From: Dermatemys mawii
Taxonomy: Eukaryota; Chordata; Testudines; Dermatemydidae
Direction: 5' to 3'
DNA: 64,000 bases
NCBI GenBank assembly: GCA_007922305.1
Contig: ML677334.1
Span: forward strand, 23,233,074 to 23,297,073
Below are positions 1 through 12,099 of this stretch, one piece after another; the stretch's first letter is position 1, and each line of letters opens with the position of its first letter. The notes under the pieces were generated by a model, which saw only the letters and a list, made by a program, of their open reading frames with translations, ran no database searches and was not told the DNA's origin. A program made the translations under genes and the position numbers.

Positions 1-342
1 AGTGGCATGACAGAGCTGGCTGGAGGAGGTTATACACTGTCTCTTGGGTTGTGCTGATAGGGGCCCACATTAATTGTTTTGCAAGGGTTACAAATTTCTC
101 TCAACTTCCTGAAGACCCTCTGCTACAGTGAGGCTTATAATTAATATCACAGTATGGCTGTTGGGGAATTTGGGGCCATCTCTATATACAAATCATTAAA
201 AAAACCAAAACATTGTGTCATCAAGATTTTATACTATCTAGATGTGATTCATTGTACCATCACTACTTGGCCATCTTAGCTATTGTTTGTTCTACTTCCT
301 CTAACCCTCCATCTGTCTGTTTTGTCTTCTTTAGTTTGTAAG
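1..342. other. unassigned AT-rich DNA
   Basis: No repeat, coding frame or structured element that I can recognise. It ends at the 8 bp flank of the MITE that begins at 343. Confidence 0.5.
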
Positions 343-585
343 CAGAGCTGGCCAAAAGTCAGCACTATTGTCTCACAGAAAATTTTGACATTCTGAATTA
401 GACCTAAAACAAATCTTTACAAAATTTCCCACAAAATGGAAATTCGGAAAAAAAATATTTTGGAAAAATTTGTTTTTATAAGAAATGTCATCAAAATTAT
501 ATAATTCTACAGAAAAATGAGGTTCAATTGAAACAGCCTTTTCCAACAGAAAACTATTTAGATGAAAATGTTCAGATCAGCTCTA
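343..585. mobile_element. hAT-like nonautonomous element (MITE), AT-rich
   Basis: The left end starts CAGAGCTGGCCAAAA and the right end (GTTCAGATCAGCTCT then A) is its imperfect inverted copy. The flanking octamers TTTGTAAG (335-342) and TCTGTCAG (586-593) match at 6 of 8 positions, which fits an old hAT target duplication. The interior is A/T-rich and has no coding capacity. Related AT-rich copies with the CAGAGCTG-type end lie at about 3920-4376 and 7400-7790. The hAT assignment is inferred from the duplication length and end sequence only. Confidence 0.6.
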
Positions 586-2095
586 TCTGTCAGCTCTATG
601 GGGAAGGGATACTGTGGGCATGCAACAAGCAACAAATGGCGAGAGTTATACAAGTGATCAGATTAGAGGATCACTGTGGTCTCATCTGGCCTTGGAATCT
701 AGGAATAGGAATAAAACCAACCAATCTTGCTCTCTGCTTTCCACTGTAGCAGCCCTATTCTTTAATTCTTTAATTCAACAGCTGCATACATATTGAGCAC
801 CCACAAACTGGACAAATTCTGAAGCACAGTGAAGCCTGAGGTGCAAGACCATGCTGGACTGGCAGAGAAGTAAAATGTGAACAGAATGACAAAAGAAACA
901 AAGGAGACACAGTAACTAAATGCCACATTTGTTATATGTTTTAAATCCATGAAATGAAGGAAAAGACATTTGCATTTGAGCTGGATAGAAAGATCATTAT
1001 AACAAGCCTTTTCTAAAAGGTATCCATCATCATTACTATTAACTGATACTAGAAGTCGGCCCAAGTACTAGACAACTGTTGAGATCAAGAAAAAATAACA
1101 TTTTTACCAGCTGAGGGCCTCCCACATGCAAAGCTAACTAGCTTGAAAGGATCGGAGACAGGCAATTAGTATCAGCCAGCAGACAATTGCCAGGGTGATT
1201 TCAAGCATCTCCAAAAAGCCCGAACAAAGAGATCAGACATACAAGAGATGCTAAAAGAGACAAGGCTCTTGCTTAGATGGATTTCCAGTACAGTGGCAGC
1301 ATTAGGCATCTCAACCTACGCAATCATTGGAGGCCCCGAGGCAGCCCTCTGACAAGGTCACTGAGTTACAAATGAAACACAAGCCCACCCAGCGTGATGA
1401 GTATCAACACTTGTAGGGGCTCAAGAATTGAGCTCTGCAGGGGCTCAACATGAGACAAATGCCACCACTGTTCCAAGGGAGGGTATTTTGTTGCTAAGGG
1501 CCCAACTGCTATTTGGTCAGCCACTCATGAGTATACAAGATAGTAAGACATCCTTTGGTACTGTCATAATGTATCCACTCTCTGGTTATACAATAATCCT
1601 GAGGCTATTTTAGAGTGAGATGATAGTGGATGGGTTCAGAAATTCAGTTACCACTGACTCACACGCTGAGTAGCCACCCACTGGCTTTTCTTTTTTCCTC
1701 CTCTCCTCACTCTGCTCTGCCACCATCAATCTAAGCACAGGACAGCATGATGCTGAGTGCGAAACAACTAGAAAGGGGCTCAACTTCTGAGGGTTTGATC
1801 TCAAGAATGGCCCTGCTGAGAGCCAAAACAAATATTTACCAGGGATCCTGTGTCTTTTGTTTGCTTCTGTGGTTCCCATTTACTAGCTTTCTTACAGTAA
1901 ATTTTACCGCTGGAGTTAGTAGAGTGACAAGGCGGGCGTATTGCTTCTCAATACGCTGCTGGTTTCTCCCTTATTTAGTATGTAAACACTTGTGTTTAAT
2001 ATTGAATGTTCTCCCTCCCTTCCAAGACTAGATTGTCACTTGTTTGCCCTCCTTTTATTATGCTGAGAGCTGTCAGTCTGAAAAATTCTGGGATC
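586..2095. other. unassigned DNA, no gene seen
   Basis: The open frames are at most about 100 codons, on both strands, with no recognisable domain. A short near-duplication of GGGGCTCAA occurs around 1416-1450. No element ends were found. Confidence 0.45.
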
Positions 2096-2232
2096 TTTTC
2101 AGGGACGGAGAAGTGGTGGTCCATAGATCCCTAAGGGTCCACAGACTATGTCTAAGATTTCCAAAGGGGTCCGCACCTCCATTCAAAATTTGTTAGGTGT
2201 CTGCAATGAAAACAGGTTGAAAACCACTGATA
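2096..2232. mobile_element. hAT-like MITE fragment
   Basis: The sequence runs from GTGGTCCATAGATCCC through GGTCCACAGA to GTTGAAAACCACTGAT, the style of end seen in amniote hAT MITEs of the 'GGTTCTCAAACTGTGGTCC' type. The right end resembles the inverted form of the element at 18996. No target duplication could be defined. Confidence 0.45.
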
Positions 2233-3778
2233 TATTGGGTTTAATTATTTAATGCTTAATATGCTTTAGTCACAATGCTGCTGGCTCTGTCTGGCCCATT
2301 TGTCCTCTCACTACTGAGCAAGATCCCAGTCCTGCAAAAATATAAGTGCTTAACATTGCCTTCATTGGGACTATTCATATCCTTAAAGTTAAGCATGTGT
2401 CCTTGTCCCCACATAAACCACATGATGCCAATAACTTTCCTCCCTCTGTTTCCCTCCTTCTATTCATCCCTCCCTCTGTCCATCCCTGAAATGGAAACAG
2501 TAGTGGCTGTTGCAGTCCTTGTTATTTCAGGCTGGGAAACAGTGCAAACAAGTTCCCTGTACTCTTTCATCTAGATTTATTGACATTAAACCCCAGCTAT
2601 TTCCAATTCTGAACGCCAGAAAGCGAAGCCAACTGAAAAAGTAAGTATTAAAAAATGAAGACATTCAAACTGATTTTAATGTTGGAGAAAAAGTTCAGGC
2701 TTGAATCAATTAGCTGGAGATGCCATTGTTTGTAGCCAATTAAAAATCAAAGCAGAACCAATCTACCCATTAATGAGGGTGTTGTGAAAGATGAAGAGGC
2801 TGTCAGTAGCTCTCTAGTTACAACATAGATTTTCTATTGCTTTGCAGAGGACAGATAAATTACTACCAAGGGTTTATTACTGATTCTATGAATGGGGAAA
2901 AAAATCTTGTCACGAAGCTTGTATTTCTTCATCACAGCTTGGGCTGTTCTCTAATAAGTAGGAAAGGGACATCAAATTCAATCATCTGCAAACTCCAAGG
3001 AAGTTTGGATCCAGATCAAATAATTTCCATCTCTAATTATTTTGTTAATACCCATGAATATAACTGCAGAGCTGGAGAAAATAAATGCAGAGCCATTTAA
3101 AAACAAGCATATCTTGTACGTAATGTTTAAAAAGAAAGGTGGTTAGCCACTTTGCTGCAGGTCCTAAATGGAACATCTGTGCAGTAATGATGGAATGTGG
3201 CAGTCGAATTTGGCATTCCCCAGAGTGCCAAATTCCTCTGGAATATCAGTATCTCATTATCTCCAAAAGTCACATCTTCCTGTTCACCCATAGTCGCCAT
3301 ACAGCCATGTGTATACTGTGGATTTGCCTTGATTCTAGCACTCAGTAGTCAGCAACCAGCAACTGCCCTGGTGTAAACTCCAAGTGCAGACAAGGAAGGC
3401 AATTATTTGCACTACTGGGGCTTACCTTGGATTCAAGCAAAACTTTATGTAATTTTTAGATTACAGGACCATGCTTTTATAGCAGTACCCTCTCTAGCAA
3501 AACAGCTCTTTCCAGCCCCAACTAGAACCTTTGAGAAAGGAAGTGCAGCTTCCCCTCTGAACCCAAGCTATAGTGAGGCTTTGCCCACACAGCTAACACT
3601 TAAGAAAATGAGGCCCACATCCTGCTAACTTCCACTGACAGAGCCTTGCTATTGTTTTTTTCACTCTGGTGTCCAAATCACCAGACTTCTTAGTCTCAGA
3701 ACTCAGGTGTCCCCTCACTCTCCAGTGGGGCCAGGAGTAGGAAGGGATGAGAGGATGAGTGACCGTAACTGTTCTGAG
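2233..3778. other. unassigned DNA with a TAAT-rich block
   Basis: No coding frame is credible. At 2650-2800 there is a block dense in homeodomain-type cores (CAATTAGC, CCAATTAAAAA, CCATTAATGAG) with no sign of repeat ancestry; it is a weak candidate for a conserved noncoding element. A 10 bp perfect inverted repeat (GAATTTGGCA / TGCCAAATTC) lies at 3207-3236. Confidence 0.35.
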
Positions 3779-3834
3779 CCGGGGCGGGGGGGGGGCGGGG
3801 AGAGGGGAGGAGAGGAGCGGGGAGGGCAGGGAGC
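3779..3834 (+). repeat. G-rich low-complexity tract
   Basis: The tract is almost pure G with A and C interruptions, containing many runs of three or more G within about 55 bases. It has G-quadruplex potential on the plus strand. The reverse frame reads as a proline/leucine/serine-rich peptide, which is only a composition effect. Confidence 0.7.
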
Positions 3835-3919
3835 ATAAACGGGATGGGGGATGACGACTCATAATAAGAGAAGGGAACTCCACACTTTTCCCAGCACTTA
3901 GCTAACCTAACATCTATAA

Positions 3920-4376
3920 TGGGTCACAAATTTTCTGATAGAAAGTATTTTTCCCCAGAAAATGCTGATTCCCTCAAGAGCAAAAAGTTTGCCAGAACCA
4001 AGTGTTGATTTAGATTAATATTCTTTTTAGAAAAAAAATCACACAAAGAAGTTTGATAATGCCAAAACGTTCTATCTGGACATTTTTAGAATGGAATGTT
4101 TCAATTTTTCATTTCTCAATGATTTTTTGTTTGAAATTTATTTTATAATTTAATTTTTTTTAAAAAAAATTAAAATACTGAAACTGGTACAAAATGTTTG
4201 ATTTTATCTGAACAAAACATTTCAGTTGACCAAAACTAAAATGAGAATTTCATTCCACAGGTAATCTCACAATTTTTGTTTCCATTCCAATCATGAACAG
4301 AAAAAAAAAAGTCACACTCATGGAATTTCCCACTAAATAGAAAATCTGATTCCTTCCCAGCTCTACTCAACTCAAT
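3920..4376. mobile_element. AT-rich MITE-like element
   Basis: This is a long A/T-rich stretch with GAAAATTTT-like blocks ending TTCCCAGCTCTAC, resembling the right end of the 343-585 family. The poly-T/poly-A block near 4145-4180 forms a local inverted repeat. The boundaries are approximate. Confidence 0.4.
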
Positions 4377-5205
4377 TCACTAAAGTTTTTTCTGCCTGAA
4401 AAAGAAACCTTTTCTTCCTCTTTACAGCCTCATACCATTCAAGATCCAGTCCCTGGGCGTGGAAGACTTTTAAATAATTTATAGGATTCTATATCTTATG
4501 CTATGTAATGATGTACATTCTGTATTCCAATATGGTAACATCCACGTCCTTATGTATGCACTATTCCAGTAGGTGGCAGTGTTAACCTAGGAGTCACTAT
4601 GTGTATTTTTTGTTTTGCAAGATTCTTTCTGGATACTTGATTTGGAGATTGTGAAGGGATTCACAGTTTTAAAAATACAAATAAGAAATAAAGAAAATTT
4701 TAACTGCACAGTGGTTTTATCATGGCCTTAATGTTAACCTCGGTCTCTTGCACTAATATTTTAAGGGCTTCCTAATTGAGAATGAGAGATGCTTTATTAA
4801 ATGTTATATGTCGTTACACTCATTTCTCCCCCTGAAGCGATTCTAAGAACTTTTGTTTTGTTTTTAACTCTTGGATATCTGGAGTCAGTCTTCCCAGTGT
4901 TCTGTTTGTAACCACATCCTCACTGCACCCAAACACAGTACATAAAAGGTCCTCTCTTCTCAAGAGGATGCCTGGTGAAAGGATGATTGCATGTTCCATG
5001 TAGCAAAGCATCTTACATTCTCAGTTAGGTACCATGACAACATGGCATAGTTACAAGTTTCTGGCTTTATGAGCAAAAAGGCCTCACTTCACTGTATCCC
5101 AAACTCAGTATTAAAAAAGTGCTGTGAAAAAATAGCAAAAGTGGTCTTGAAATCCCTTTACACCTGACCTTGTCATATTTTTTCATAATATAGCCCAAAC
5201 CTCAC
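4377..5205. other. unassigned DNA, no gene seen
   Basis: Only a 63-codon frame occurs (4820-5011, minus), without a recognisable domain. I found no terminal repeats or tandem structure. Confidence 0.45.
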
Positions 5206-5212
5206 TAGACAG

Positions 5213-5395
5213 TCTTGTGGACCACTTCCTCCCACACTCACCATCATGGTCCCACCCCATTCTACTGAGCATCATGGGGACCGCGTCCCCATTTCATTCC
5301 CCATCCTGGGGATCATCCCCCATTCAGCACTGCGTGGACCATCTTCTCTCTCGCTCACCATTCCAGGAACTACCTCCTATTTGCAACTGCACAGC
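5213..5395. repeat. degenerate minisatellite, period about 31 bp
   Basis: Five to six diverged units share the frame 'GACC-x-TTC-x-C-x-CACCAT-x-ATGG', for example starting near 5218, 5249, 5281, 5313 and 5337. The CCATCATGG, GCATCATGGGG and CCATCCTGGGG segments recur about every 31-32 bases. The array is pyrimidine-rich and makes serine/proline-rich open frames that I do not regard as genes. Confidence 0.5.
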
Positions 5396-6692
5396 TCACT
5401 TCTCATCCCACTGGTAAATAAAAAGTATCCTTGTAGTTACCGCTGCTATGAAGTAGTGGTATTAGGAAGACATTTAATGTATTTTTAGCTTCTTGTGTAT
5501 GCAATTTAGTAGCTAGAAACAATGGGAGGAAGGAGTTAGCACCATGTGACTCGCTAACTCCTAAGAGACCACCAGCAAATGCACTGTGGACAACCAACTG
5601 TCCGGATCACAGAATGGGAATCCCCTGCCTACACTAATTCTGTTTTCCAGTGCTTAAACAATTCTACAAATGACACTAATGTGTTACTTCTTTCCAGTTA
5701 AGTGGGAATGTTGTAAACATTTCAGCAATTACTCAGCCTGTCCATTTCACAGAGTGAGCCAGATATTATATAAATCACAGCAAAGTTTGCAATGCCTAAA
5801 TTTTCTTGTATTTATTTAAAAGTCCCCATAGTCAGTCACTCATGCCAAAACCTGGCCTCTTCCTCCCCCACATCCTCTTTCCTACCACAGCAACAGAAAC
5901 TACCAGTCTGAGGAATTGCAGCCTACATGCTGTAGTTTACCAGTACAGTACAGTCCCTGGTGATATCAGAAGTATTCCAATTAAGAGATCATCCTGACTA
6001 TCAGAGACTCATAGGAGTATAATGTGCTGGGAGATATTTACTATTAAGGCATTAATTAATTTAGATCTCAGCAATGTACATAGCATTAAGACATTTTCAA
6101 GCTGGTAAAAGAAGAGGGGTTGTCCCTAGTGCTCTGGCCAAAATCCAAGTCAAGGATGGTAATTATAATCTGCTTCCTTACAATACCATCTGCAGTTTCA
6201 TTTCAATACACTAGTTGGGTCTGATCCAACACTCACTGAAATCAATAGAAAACTCTCTCATTGACTTCAATAGAAGCTGGATCCGAGTCAGGTGTACTCC
6301 TTGGCCTAACTCAATGTTAAGTGTTGTTGTCCATTGTTTAATGGCTGCGGTGTGCCACGCTAGAATGGCTGCACTTCAGAAATAGATGAAACAATTCCTA
6401 TACATCCATTACCTTCCATAGAGGATGGGGAGGAAGCTCAATTAGTTAAAGAAACATGATCCAGTAGATTCTGCCCAAAATACTGGTTTTCTTGAAAAAG
6501 GTTTATAAGGAACCTGAGGTTCTAATTCAGATAAACTTCTAATGACTGCAATGTGAGTCTCCCTGAGTAAGAACCAAATAAAAAACGTAATCAAATATGC
6601 AGTAAGGATCTCAGGAATTGGACCGGTACTAGTATATAGTTTCAGAAAGTTGAATTGTGTTAGAGTTAGTTGTTAGATTTAAAATGTTATTG
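5396..6692. other. unassigned DNA with one short dispersed motif
   Basis: No credible gene was found. Around 6210-6305 there is a diverged copy of the TTGACTTCAATAG-type motif that recurs through the window (see findings). The rest is featureless to my reading. Confidence 0.4.
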
Positions 6693-6860
6693 TGATGGTC
6701 ATTTGTATTACTGCAGAGTCTCTGAGTCATGGGCCGGGACCCCATTGTGTTATGCACTGTACAAACAGAACAATAAGACATTCCCTGCCCCAAAGAGTTT
6801 GCAATGTAAATCTACGGCAAGCAACAACAGATGGATAGACAGACAGATGGGGGAGTACAA
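6693..6860 (+). mobile_element. ancient CR1/L3-type LINE 3' fragment
   Basis: The sequence contains the recognisable block 'GCACTGTACAAACAGAACA', then a CCCTGCCCCAAAGAG block, TGCAATGTAAA, and ACAGATGGATAGACAGACAG. This is typical of the old CR1-like LINE tails shared across amniotes. It abuts the truncated LTR that starts near 6893. Confidence 0.55.
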
Positions 6861-6892
6861 GGTGCCCTCACCTCTCCCTACCACTCACACTG

Positions 6893-7317
6893 GAAGGTAA
6901 ACACTGCAGATGAACATCTGAACTCTGGGGCTGCACTGACCAAGGACAGAAACTGTGGTTGGGGTGACTGTTGGGTTGCTGGACTTAAGACCCTGAAGGG
7001 AAAAGGACACTGCCAAACTTACTTGGAGGTGGGGTCTTTTGGCTCATGGTTTGTGTTATGAATCTTGTCTGTGGTGTTTACAAACATAATGCCACACTGT
7101 TTCCATCCCTTATTAAAAGGCTTTTGCTACACTCGGACTCTGTGCTTGTGAGAGGGGAAGCATTGCTTCTTAGAGGAGCCCAGGGAGCTGGTACGTAATT
7201 GTCACGGGTCACTGGGTTGGGGCTCGAGCCAGTTTTGCTTTGTGTTATTGAAAAGGAACCCCTCGATACTGAACCCGGCCCTTGCTACTACTAACTCTGA
7301 TGGGCAGAAGGGTTACA
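6893..7317 (+). mobile_element. 5'-truncated LTR, same family as the 48303-49782 LTR
   Basis: This copy aligns by eye along its whole length with 49347-49782. Shared blocks include CTCATGGTTTG, CTTGTCTGTGGTG, CACTCGGACTCTGTGC, GAGAGGGGAAG, GGGGCTCGAGCC and the terminal GGCAGAAGGGTTACA. An ATTAAA polyadenylation-type signal lies at 7112-7117. About 1 kb of the left part present in the sister copy is missing. No coding sequence or second LTR is nearby. The LTR class (Gypsy-like or retroviral) cannot be decided from these bases. Confidence 0.75.
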
Positions 7318-7399
7318 TAAAAGAGAGATGTAGGGCAAGGATGAATCAGGTCTGAGCACAGAAGCAGCACCAGTTTCATTAAAACAGGTCTACAAATTA

Positions 7400-7790
7400 G
7401 AGCTGCTTAGGAATTCACCAACAAAACAGTTTCTCCATCAGAAAATGTTGATTCAGTGGAATCAAAATGTTTTGCAGAAATGTATCCGTTTCAACAAACG
7501 TCCACTGAAACACAGGCAGTCAGAGCTCCCCCCGGCCTGTCAGCCAGCTGTCTGGAAGCCCTGAGAACCCGGGCTCAAGCTGGAGCTCTCAGAACTTCTT
7601 GTTCCCTGCCACATGGCTCGGAGCTTGGCTTCCAAGCTCCCAGATCCCTCACGGCTGCCACAGCTGCGGAGAGTTCGGAGGCAGGCCTCAGCAGGGAGCC
7701 TTGGAGCTCAGGCTCCCAAACTCAATTTTGTTTCAAAATTTCCAAAATGAAAGGTTTCAGTTATTTGAAATCTATTTTCCCATGCTAAGT
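7400..7790. mobile_element. MITE-like interspersed repeat
   Basis: AT-rich ends (TTAGAGCTGC on the left; TTCAAAATTTCC and TGAAAGGTTTCAG on the right) flank a GC-richer centre, in the manner of the AGAGCTG family at 343-585. A 110-codon open frame across it has no recognisable domain. The ends are not precisely resolved. Confidence 0.35.
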
Positions 7791-7929
7791 TTTCCCCACT
7801 GTTACTCACACCTTCTTGTCAACTGTCTGAAATGGGCCATCCTGATTATCACTACAAAAAGTTTTTTTTCTCCTGCTGTTAATGGCTCACCTTAATTGAT
7901 TAGTCTCTTAGAGTTGGTATGACAACCCC

Positions 7930-7953
7930 CATCTTTTCATGTTCTCTGTGTAT

Positions 7954-7985
<32 letters not shown>

Positions 7986-8147
7986 TAATCTTCCTACTAT
8001 ATGTTCCACTTTATGCATCTGATGAAGTAGGTTTTAGCCCACAGAAGCTTATGTCCAAATAAATGTGTTCGTCTCTAAGGTGCCACAAGTACTCTTCGTT
8101 CTTTTTGCAGATACAGACTAACATGGCTACCACTCTGAAATCAATTA
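7930..8147 (+). mobile_element. sauropsid interspersed repeat with internal microsatellite
   Basis: This is the abundant turtle/crocodile-type repeat reading 'TCTGATGAAGTAGGTTTTAG', then AGCCCACAGAAGCTTATG, CTCTAAGGTGCCACAAG and ending 'AACATGGCTACCACTCTGAA'. The upstream part contains the (TA)n(CA)n tract. I recognise the family by sight but cannot give its formal class. Confidence 0.7.
7947..7984. repeat. (TA)n(CA)n microsatellite
   Basis: Alternating TA steps run directly into about 14 CA dinucleotides. It lies inside the interspersed repeat at 7930-8147, so it probably expanded from a seed carried by the element. Confidence 0.9.
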
Positions 8148-8437
8148 TTTCAGTCCCCCACACACACATTTTCCCTTCCATGGGAGACTTAGAAATTTAT
8201 ATTTTTTTCCTGAAACAGAGTGAATTTTGATCTTTAACCAACTGTGTTAAAACCCTATTTAGTTAAACCAGCCCAAACCTGTGTGACAAGTCTCATATGG
8301 GTTTACAACTGGCTTATGGCAATTTAGCTTGCATCGACTATTTGTAAACCGACATACATGTGGCCATGAAGGTTTTCCCCAGATTTGACAAAGCCAATAT
8401 TTTAACCAATTTTAATTAAAACAGCACAACTTAATTA

Positions 8438-8572
8438 TATGCTGTTTGGGGCAGAGGCCATCTTTTTGTTCTGTATTTGTACAGTGCCCAAAACAACGAG
8501 GTCCTACATCATGACGAGGGCTCCTAGGCACTATCACAAAACAAACAAATAAAATAATAATAGTTAATAATA
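8438..8572 (+). mobile_element. CR1/L2-type LINE 3' tail
   Basis: The blocks TGTATTTGTACAGTGCC, GAGGTCCTACATCATGAC and GGGCTCCTAGGCACTA are followed by an AATAATAATAG tail, which is typical of old amniote LINE ends. Similar but more decayed tails occur at 23925-24060 and 52385-52480. Confidence 0.6.
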
Positions 8573-9756
8573 GACACACAGCAACAATTCTTGCAAAATA
8601 TTTTGCAGCTGATCTCTTTCCTCACTATTTCAACCGCTCAGTGCCTGTGGTGAGTCCATTCCCAAAAGCAGGTTTAATGTTAGAACATATTTGCCTCTCA
8701 ATCCACAGATCTGTCTGATTTTAGCAAAACACTATGACTAGCAGATAACTTGGTTCCCTTGAAACATCAGCAGCCAAGCATGAGATTGGCATCATCTCCA
8801 GGAGGCAGAACATCACAGCAGCTATTTTTTATTTAAAATCATAATAGAGGATTTTATTCTCCACATGGTATCAAACGTAAGTCTGATTCCTTCCGAAAAT
8901 ATGATATACAGAGATCTGAAGCAAGGGAGAAAGTTACAAGCAGTCAAGTGAGAAGAAAGAACCTTTGGATTTAGACTTTGCAGAAGAAAATGCTTGGCTG
9001 CAGTGAAGATGAGGTTGCAAACAGGACTACCTGGGTAGACTGGTCACAACAACAAAGGATTAAAATAGGAAAAGGCCATGTAATCCCCTTCTCCCCACCC
9101 TACATTGATGAATCCACCAGTGTCAGGCATTTCCTTTCTCTAAAATTACCAAATTGGTGATGTCAGTGCCAAACTTTGTAACTACGTGACTTCTTGAGAA
9201 GCATCAAATACTTCAAAGGTGCCACAAGTATTCCTCTTTTTTTTTTCAGGGGAGGGTTGTTATCCATGGAAATACTTTCACTATCTTTGCATCTGTAATG
9301 TGAACAGCTGCCAGAATGCCTTATTACTATATTGCATGAACTGCTGTTCCCCCCAGCACAGGCAACATCCCAGATAACTCATTTTTGTAAGAGCACCAGT
9401 CTGAATCTAAATACCTAGAAGAAGCATGTTTTAATAATGCAGAGTGAGACCGTCAGTCAGCCTAAGCACCTATGCCAAGGAAGAATTGAGATTAAAGTGC
9501 TCCTTGTCTCCCTGTGATAAATAGGGACATGGGAGGGAAAGCAGCCTCTGCAGAGTCCCTGACCTCCTTGCCTCCCAGATGGGCAGGGAGCGGCTGGAGC
9601 CTTGGCTCCTCCTCTTACAACATACCAGCCATAGCAGCTGAGTTAGCACCCTGGGGCAGTGATCCAGACAGGCTGGCATGTATGACTTCCCTCCCAAACC
9701 TCCCCAAGAACAAGGAAGGAACCATGGACCAGATTATGACACGCTGAGGCTAAAGC
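8573..9756. other. unassigned DNA, no gene seen
   Basis: Open frames are shorter than 93 codons and overlap on both strands without a domain. A 20-30 base scrap at 9217-9250 resembles part of the 7930-8147 repeat (GGTGCCACAAGTATTCCT). Confidence 0.4.
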
Positions 9757-10014
9757 CAGGTCTAGACGTACAACGCTGCAGCTGCGCCACTTCAGCCCAT
9801 CTGGTGAAGACGCTCTCTGCTGATGGGAGAGAGCTCTTCTGTTGGTATAATAAAACCACTTCCACAAACAGCAGAAGCTGTGTTTGCAGGAGTTCTCCCA
9901 CCAACACAGTGCTGTGCCCACGAGCGCTTATATCAGCGTAATTTATGTCATTGAGGGAGGGTGGTTTAGTCATATAAATTATGCCGGCATAAACTGTAGT
10001 GTAGACATAACCTG
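9757..10014. mobile_element. Harbinger-like MITE
   Basis: The left end CAGGTCTAGACGTACAACG and the right end CTGTAGTGTAGACATAACCTG are inverted copies of the 'GGTCTACACT' end type. The interior holds palindromic modules such as TATAAATTATGCCGGCATAA. A 159-codon minus-strand open frame crosses the element and its flank; I regard it as chance. Confidence 0.7.
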
Positions 10015-12099
10015 AACAACTATGCACTGTCCCACACACAGAGTCTGTGGCAGAGCTACAACCGAGTCCATAATGTGGAAGTGTTAAAACAGACAAATAA
10101 TGCACTGACCCACTATCATGCAGGTGATGAGCCAGGGAGCATACTAGCCAAGTCAGATACATTACACTTACATCTACATCCTCTACTCCACCAGTGTAAA
10201 ACCAGCTTAACAAGGGGGAATTAACTGAAAGGAGTCTGAGTGCATGTAGAAAACAGGGAGTGCTTCCTCTTCCTGTTCTCTAAACTCCCTGAATTGTTAG
10301 ATAGGCAAGCTCATGGCTGTAATTGCTCAGATACAGGAGGGGGAGAGAGGGCTTGGAGGAGGGGGCAGTTAATAGGGATTATTGGGGCGGCACTTGGACA
10401 AGAACACATGCACTGGGAAAAGAATACAACCACAGATGTATACAAATAATATGTAAATACATCTTTTTCATTATAATCTTTTTCATTAAACTCTCCATAA
10501 TGAAAAAGCTGACCTGCTTGCTCAGGTTCAGGGGCAATATAACTAGCGTAACTCATTTGGCATTCAGTGGTGTGTAAAATGCATGCTGAGGAAGAAGAGT
10601 GTAGCAGGAAAAGCAGGAAGGTGGAGGATAAAGTAGAAGAGTGGGGCAACGGAGATCAGAACAGTGACAACAGTTCCTATTCTGCTAGGCCACAGACTCA
10701 ATGCTGGCTCACGCTCCTCATATTTTATATTAAAAAAGTAGGTTCTTGTTTCTCCTAGAAGTCTGGACAATTTGAAGAGCTAGTAGGTATGTGACTCCAC
10801 AGATACTCAAGGCAGCAATAGGTGATTAATTGAGAGAGGAAGTGATTTTTATTCAGATTATTTAAAACTCTCTGGGGCCTGATTTTCCTCTCATATACCC
10901 TGGTGTAAATCCACAGAATGAGCTCCACTGAAAACCATGGGATTGCATCAGTGCAAAAGTAATACAAGGTAAAGGAGTATCAGGCATTTTGTTTTTTTAA
11001 TTCCTATTTAATTCAAATATCTAACAATTAGAATATTTAAATTCTTGTTAAATATTCAATAGCCACACGGAGGCACAACAGAGCAAGAAAAGAGAGTTGG
11101 GTGGGTAGAGCCAAGCATGGGAAAGTTTTTAACGCTTACATGCGCGGGTCCTAGAGTTAGCACCAGCAATGATAGCAAACAGAGAAAGATTAGCAACATT
11201 CCTACATTGCTCCTTCTCATCCCCAAGCCCCCCATTTCCCAGAGATGGGCATGAGGCAGCACCCCAGAACTGAACACTTCTGAACTTGGGGGTGTTTCAA
11301 ATCTGGATGAGAATCTTACACCGTGGGCACCCCTGAGAATATTTGAGGTACAAATCATATCCCTGTTGTTCAGAGAATTAACTGTCTGGGATCTGAGCTC
11401 AACAGTAATATTCAGATTACAGCAGGCCGTCTTTGCTCTTCACAGTGAGACAGCCAAAGTTTAGTCTAGTTCAAGTGTTTTCCTCCTCAAGGATATGCCA
11501 AGTGATTTGCTAGTTCAGCTAATCTGAACTGGTGGTGGGGCAAAATAAGCACGTTTCCCTCTTAATTATAGTCTTTATATTACATGATTTAGGCTCCTCT
11601 TGCCATTGTTTGAAACACAGGACAGTACTGCATAATAGCATGTAACTTGATACTGTGGCAGGAGGGGCTGTTCAGCCAAGGCAAGCCCAAGTAGAAAACA
11701 GCTCTTCTCCTAGCCAAACAGCTGAACAGCCGCAAGGAAATCTCCCCCTCTCCCCACTCTTCCACTCCATGCTGAGCTGTGCTGTCCACAGTAGGAAAGG
11801 CCAGTAGGCTGTCCCAGATGCCATTCGTATGCAGCTAATTACGGCCACGAGACTCTTGTTGGCACAACTGAACAAACTTCACACTGGTGTGTCCTGACTG
11901 AGCTCAGCTTGCTATGCTTGGCACAGTGTCCCTGATTTGTGCGTTTATTTATTTATTTGCTTTAATAACTCCCTTCTACTATTTCAGTTTTTAGTCACCA
12001 AGGGCCAAACATTGTAGACTTCCCTAGACAAAATTCCCACTGATTTCAATGGAATGTTGCCTGAATAGGGCCCACAAAATCAGGCCCAATGTCTTTCAG
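10015..12099. other. unassigned DNA, no gene seen
   Basis: The longest frames are 112 codons (10311-10649, minus) and 100 codons (11056-11358, minus), neither with a recognisable domain. A TATTTATTTATTTGC run is at 11945-11960. The short TGATTTCAATGGA motif appears at 12041. Confidence 0.4.

Noticed and set aside
3207..3236. A 10 bp inverted repeat with 10-base spacer
   Set aside because: Arms this short are expected by chance several times in 64 kb.
9217..9250. A second copy of the 7930-8147 repeat
   Set aside because: Only about 20 matching bases remain next to a poly-T run, which is too little to call an element.
9734..10213. A 159-codon minus frame
   Set aside because: It runs through a Harbinger-like MITE and out into its flank.
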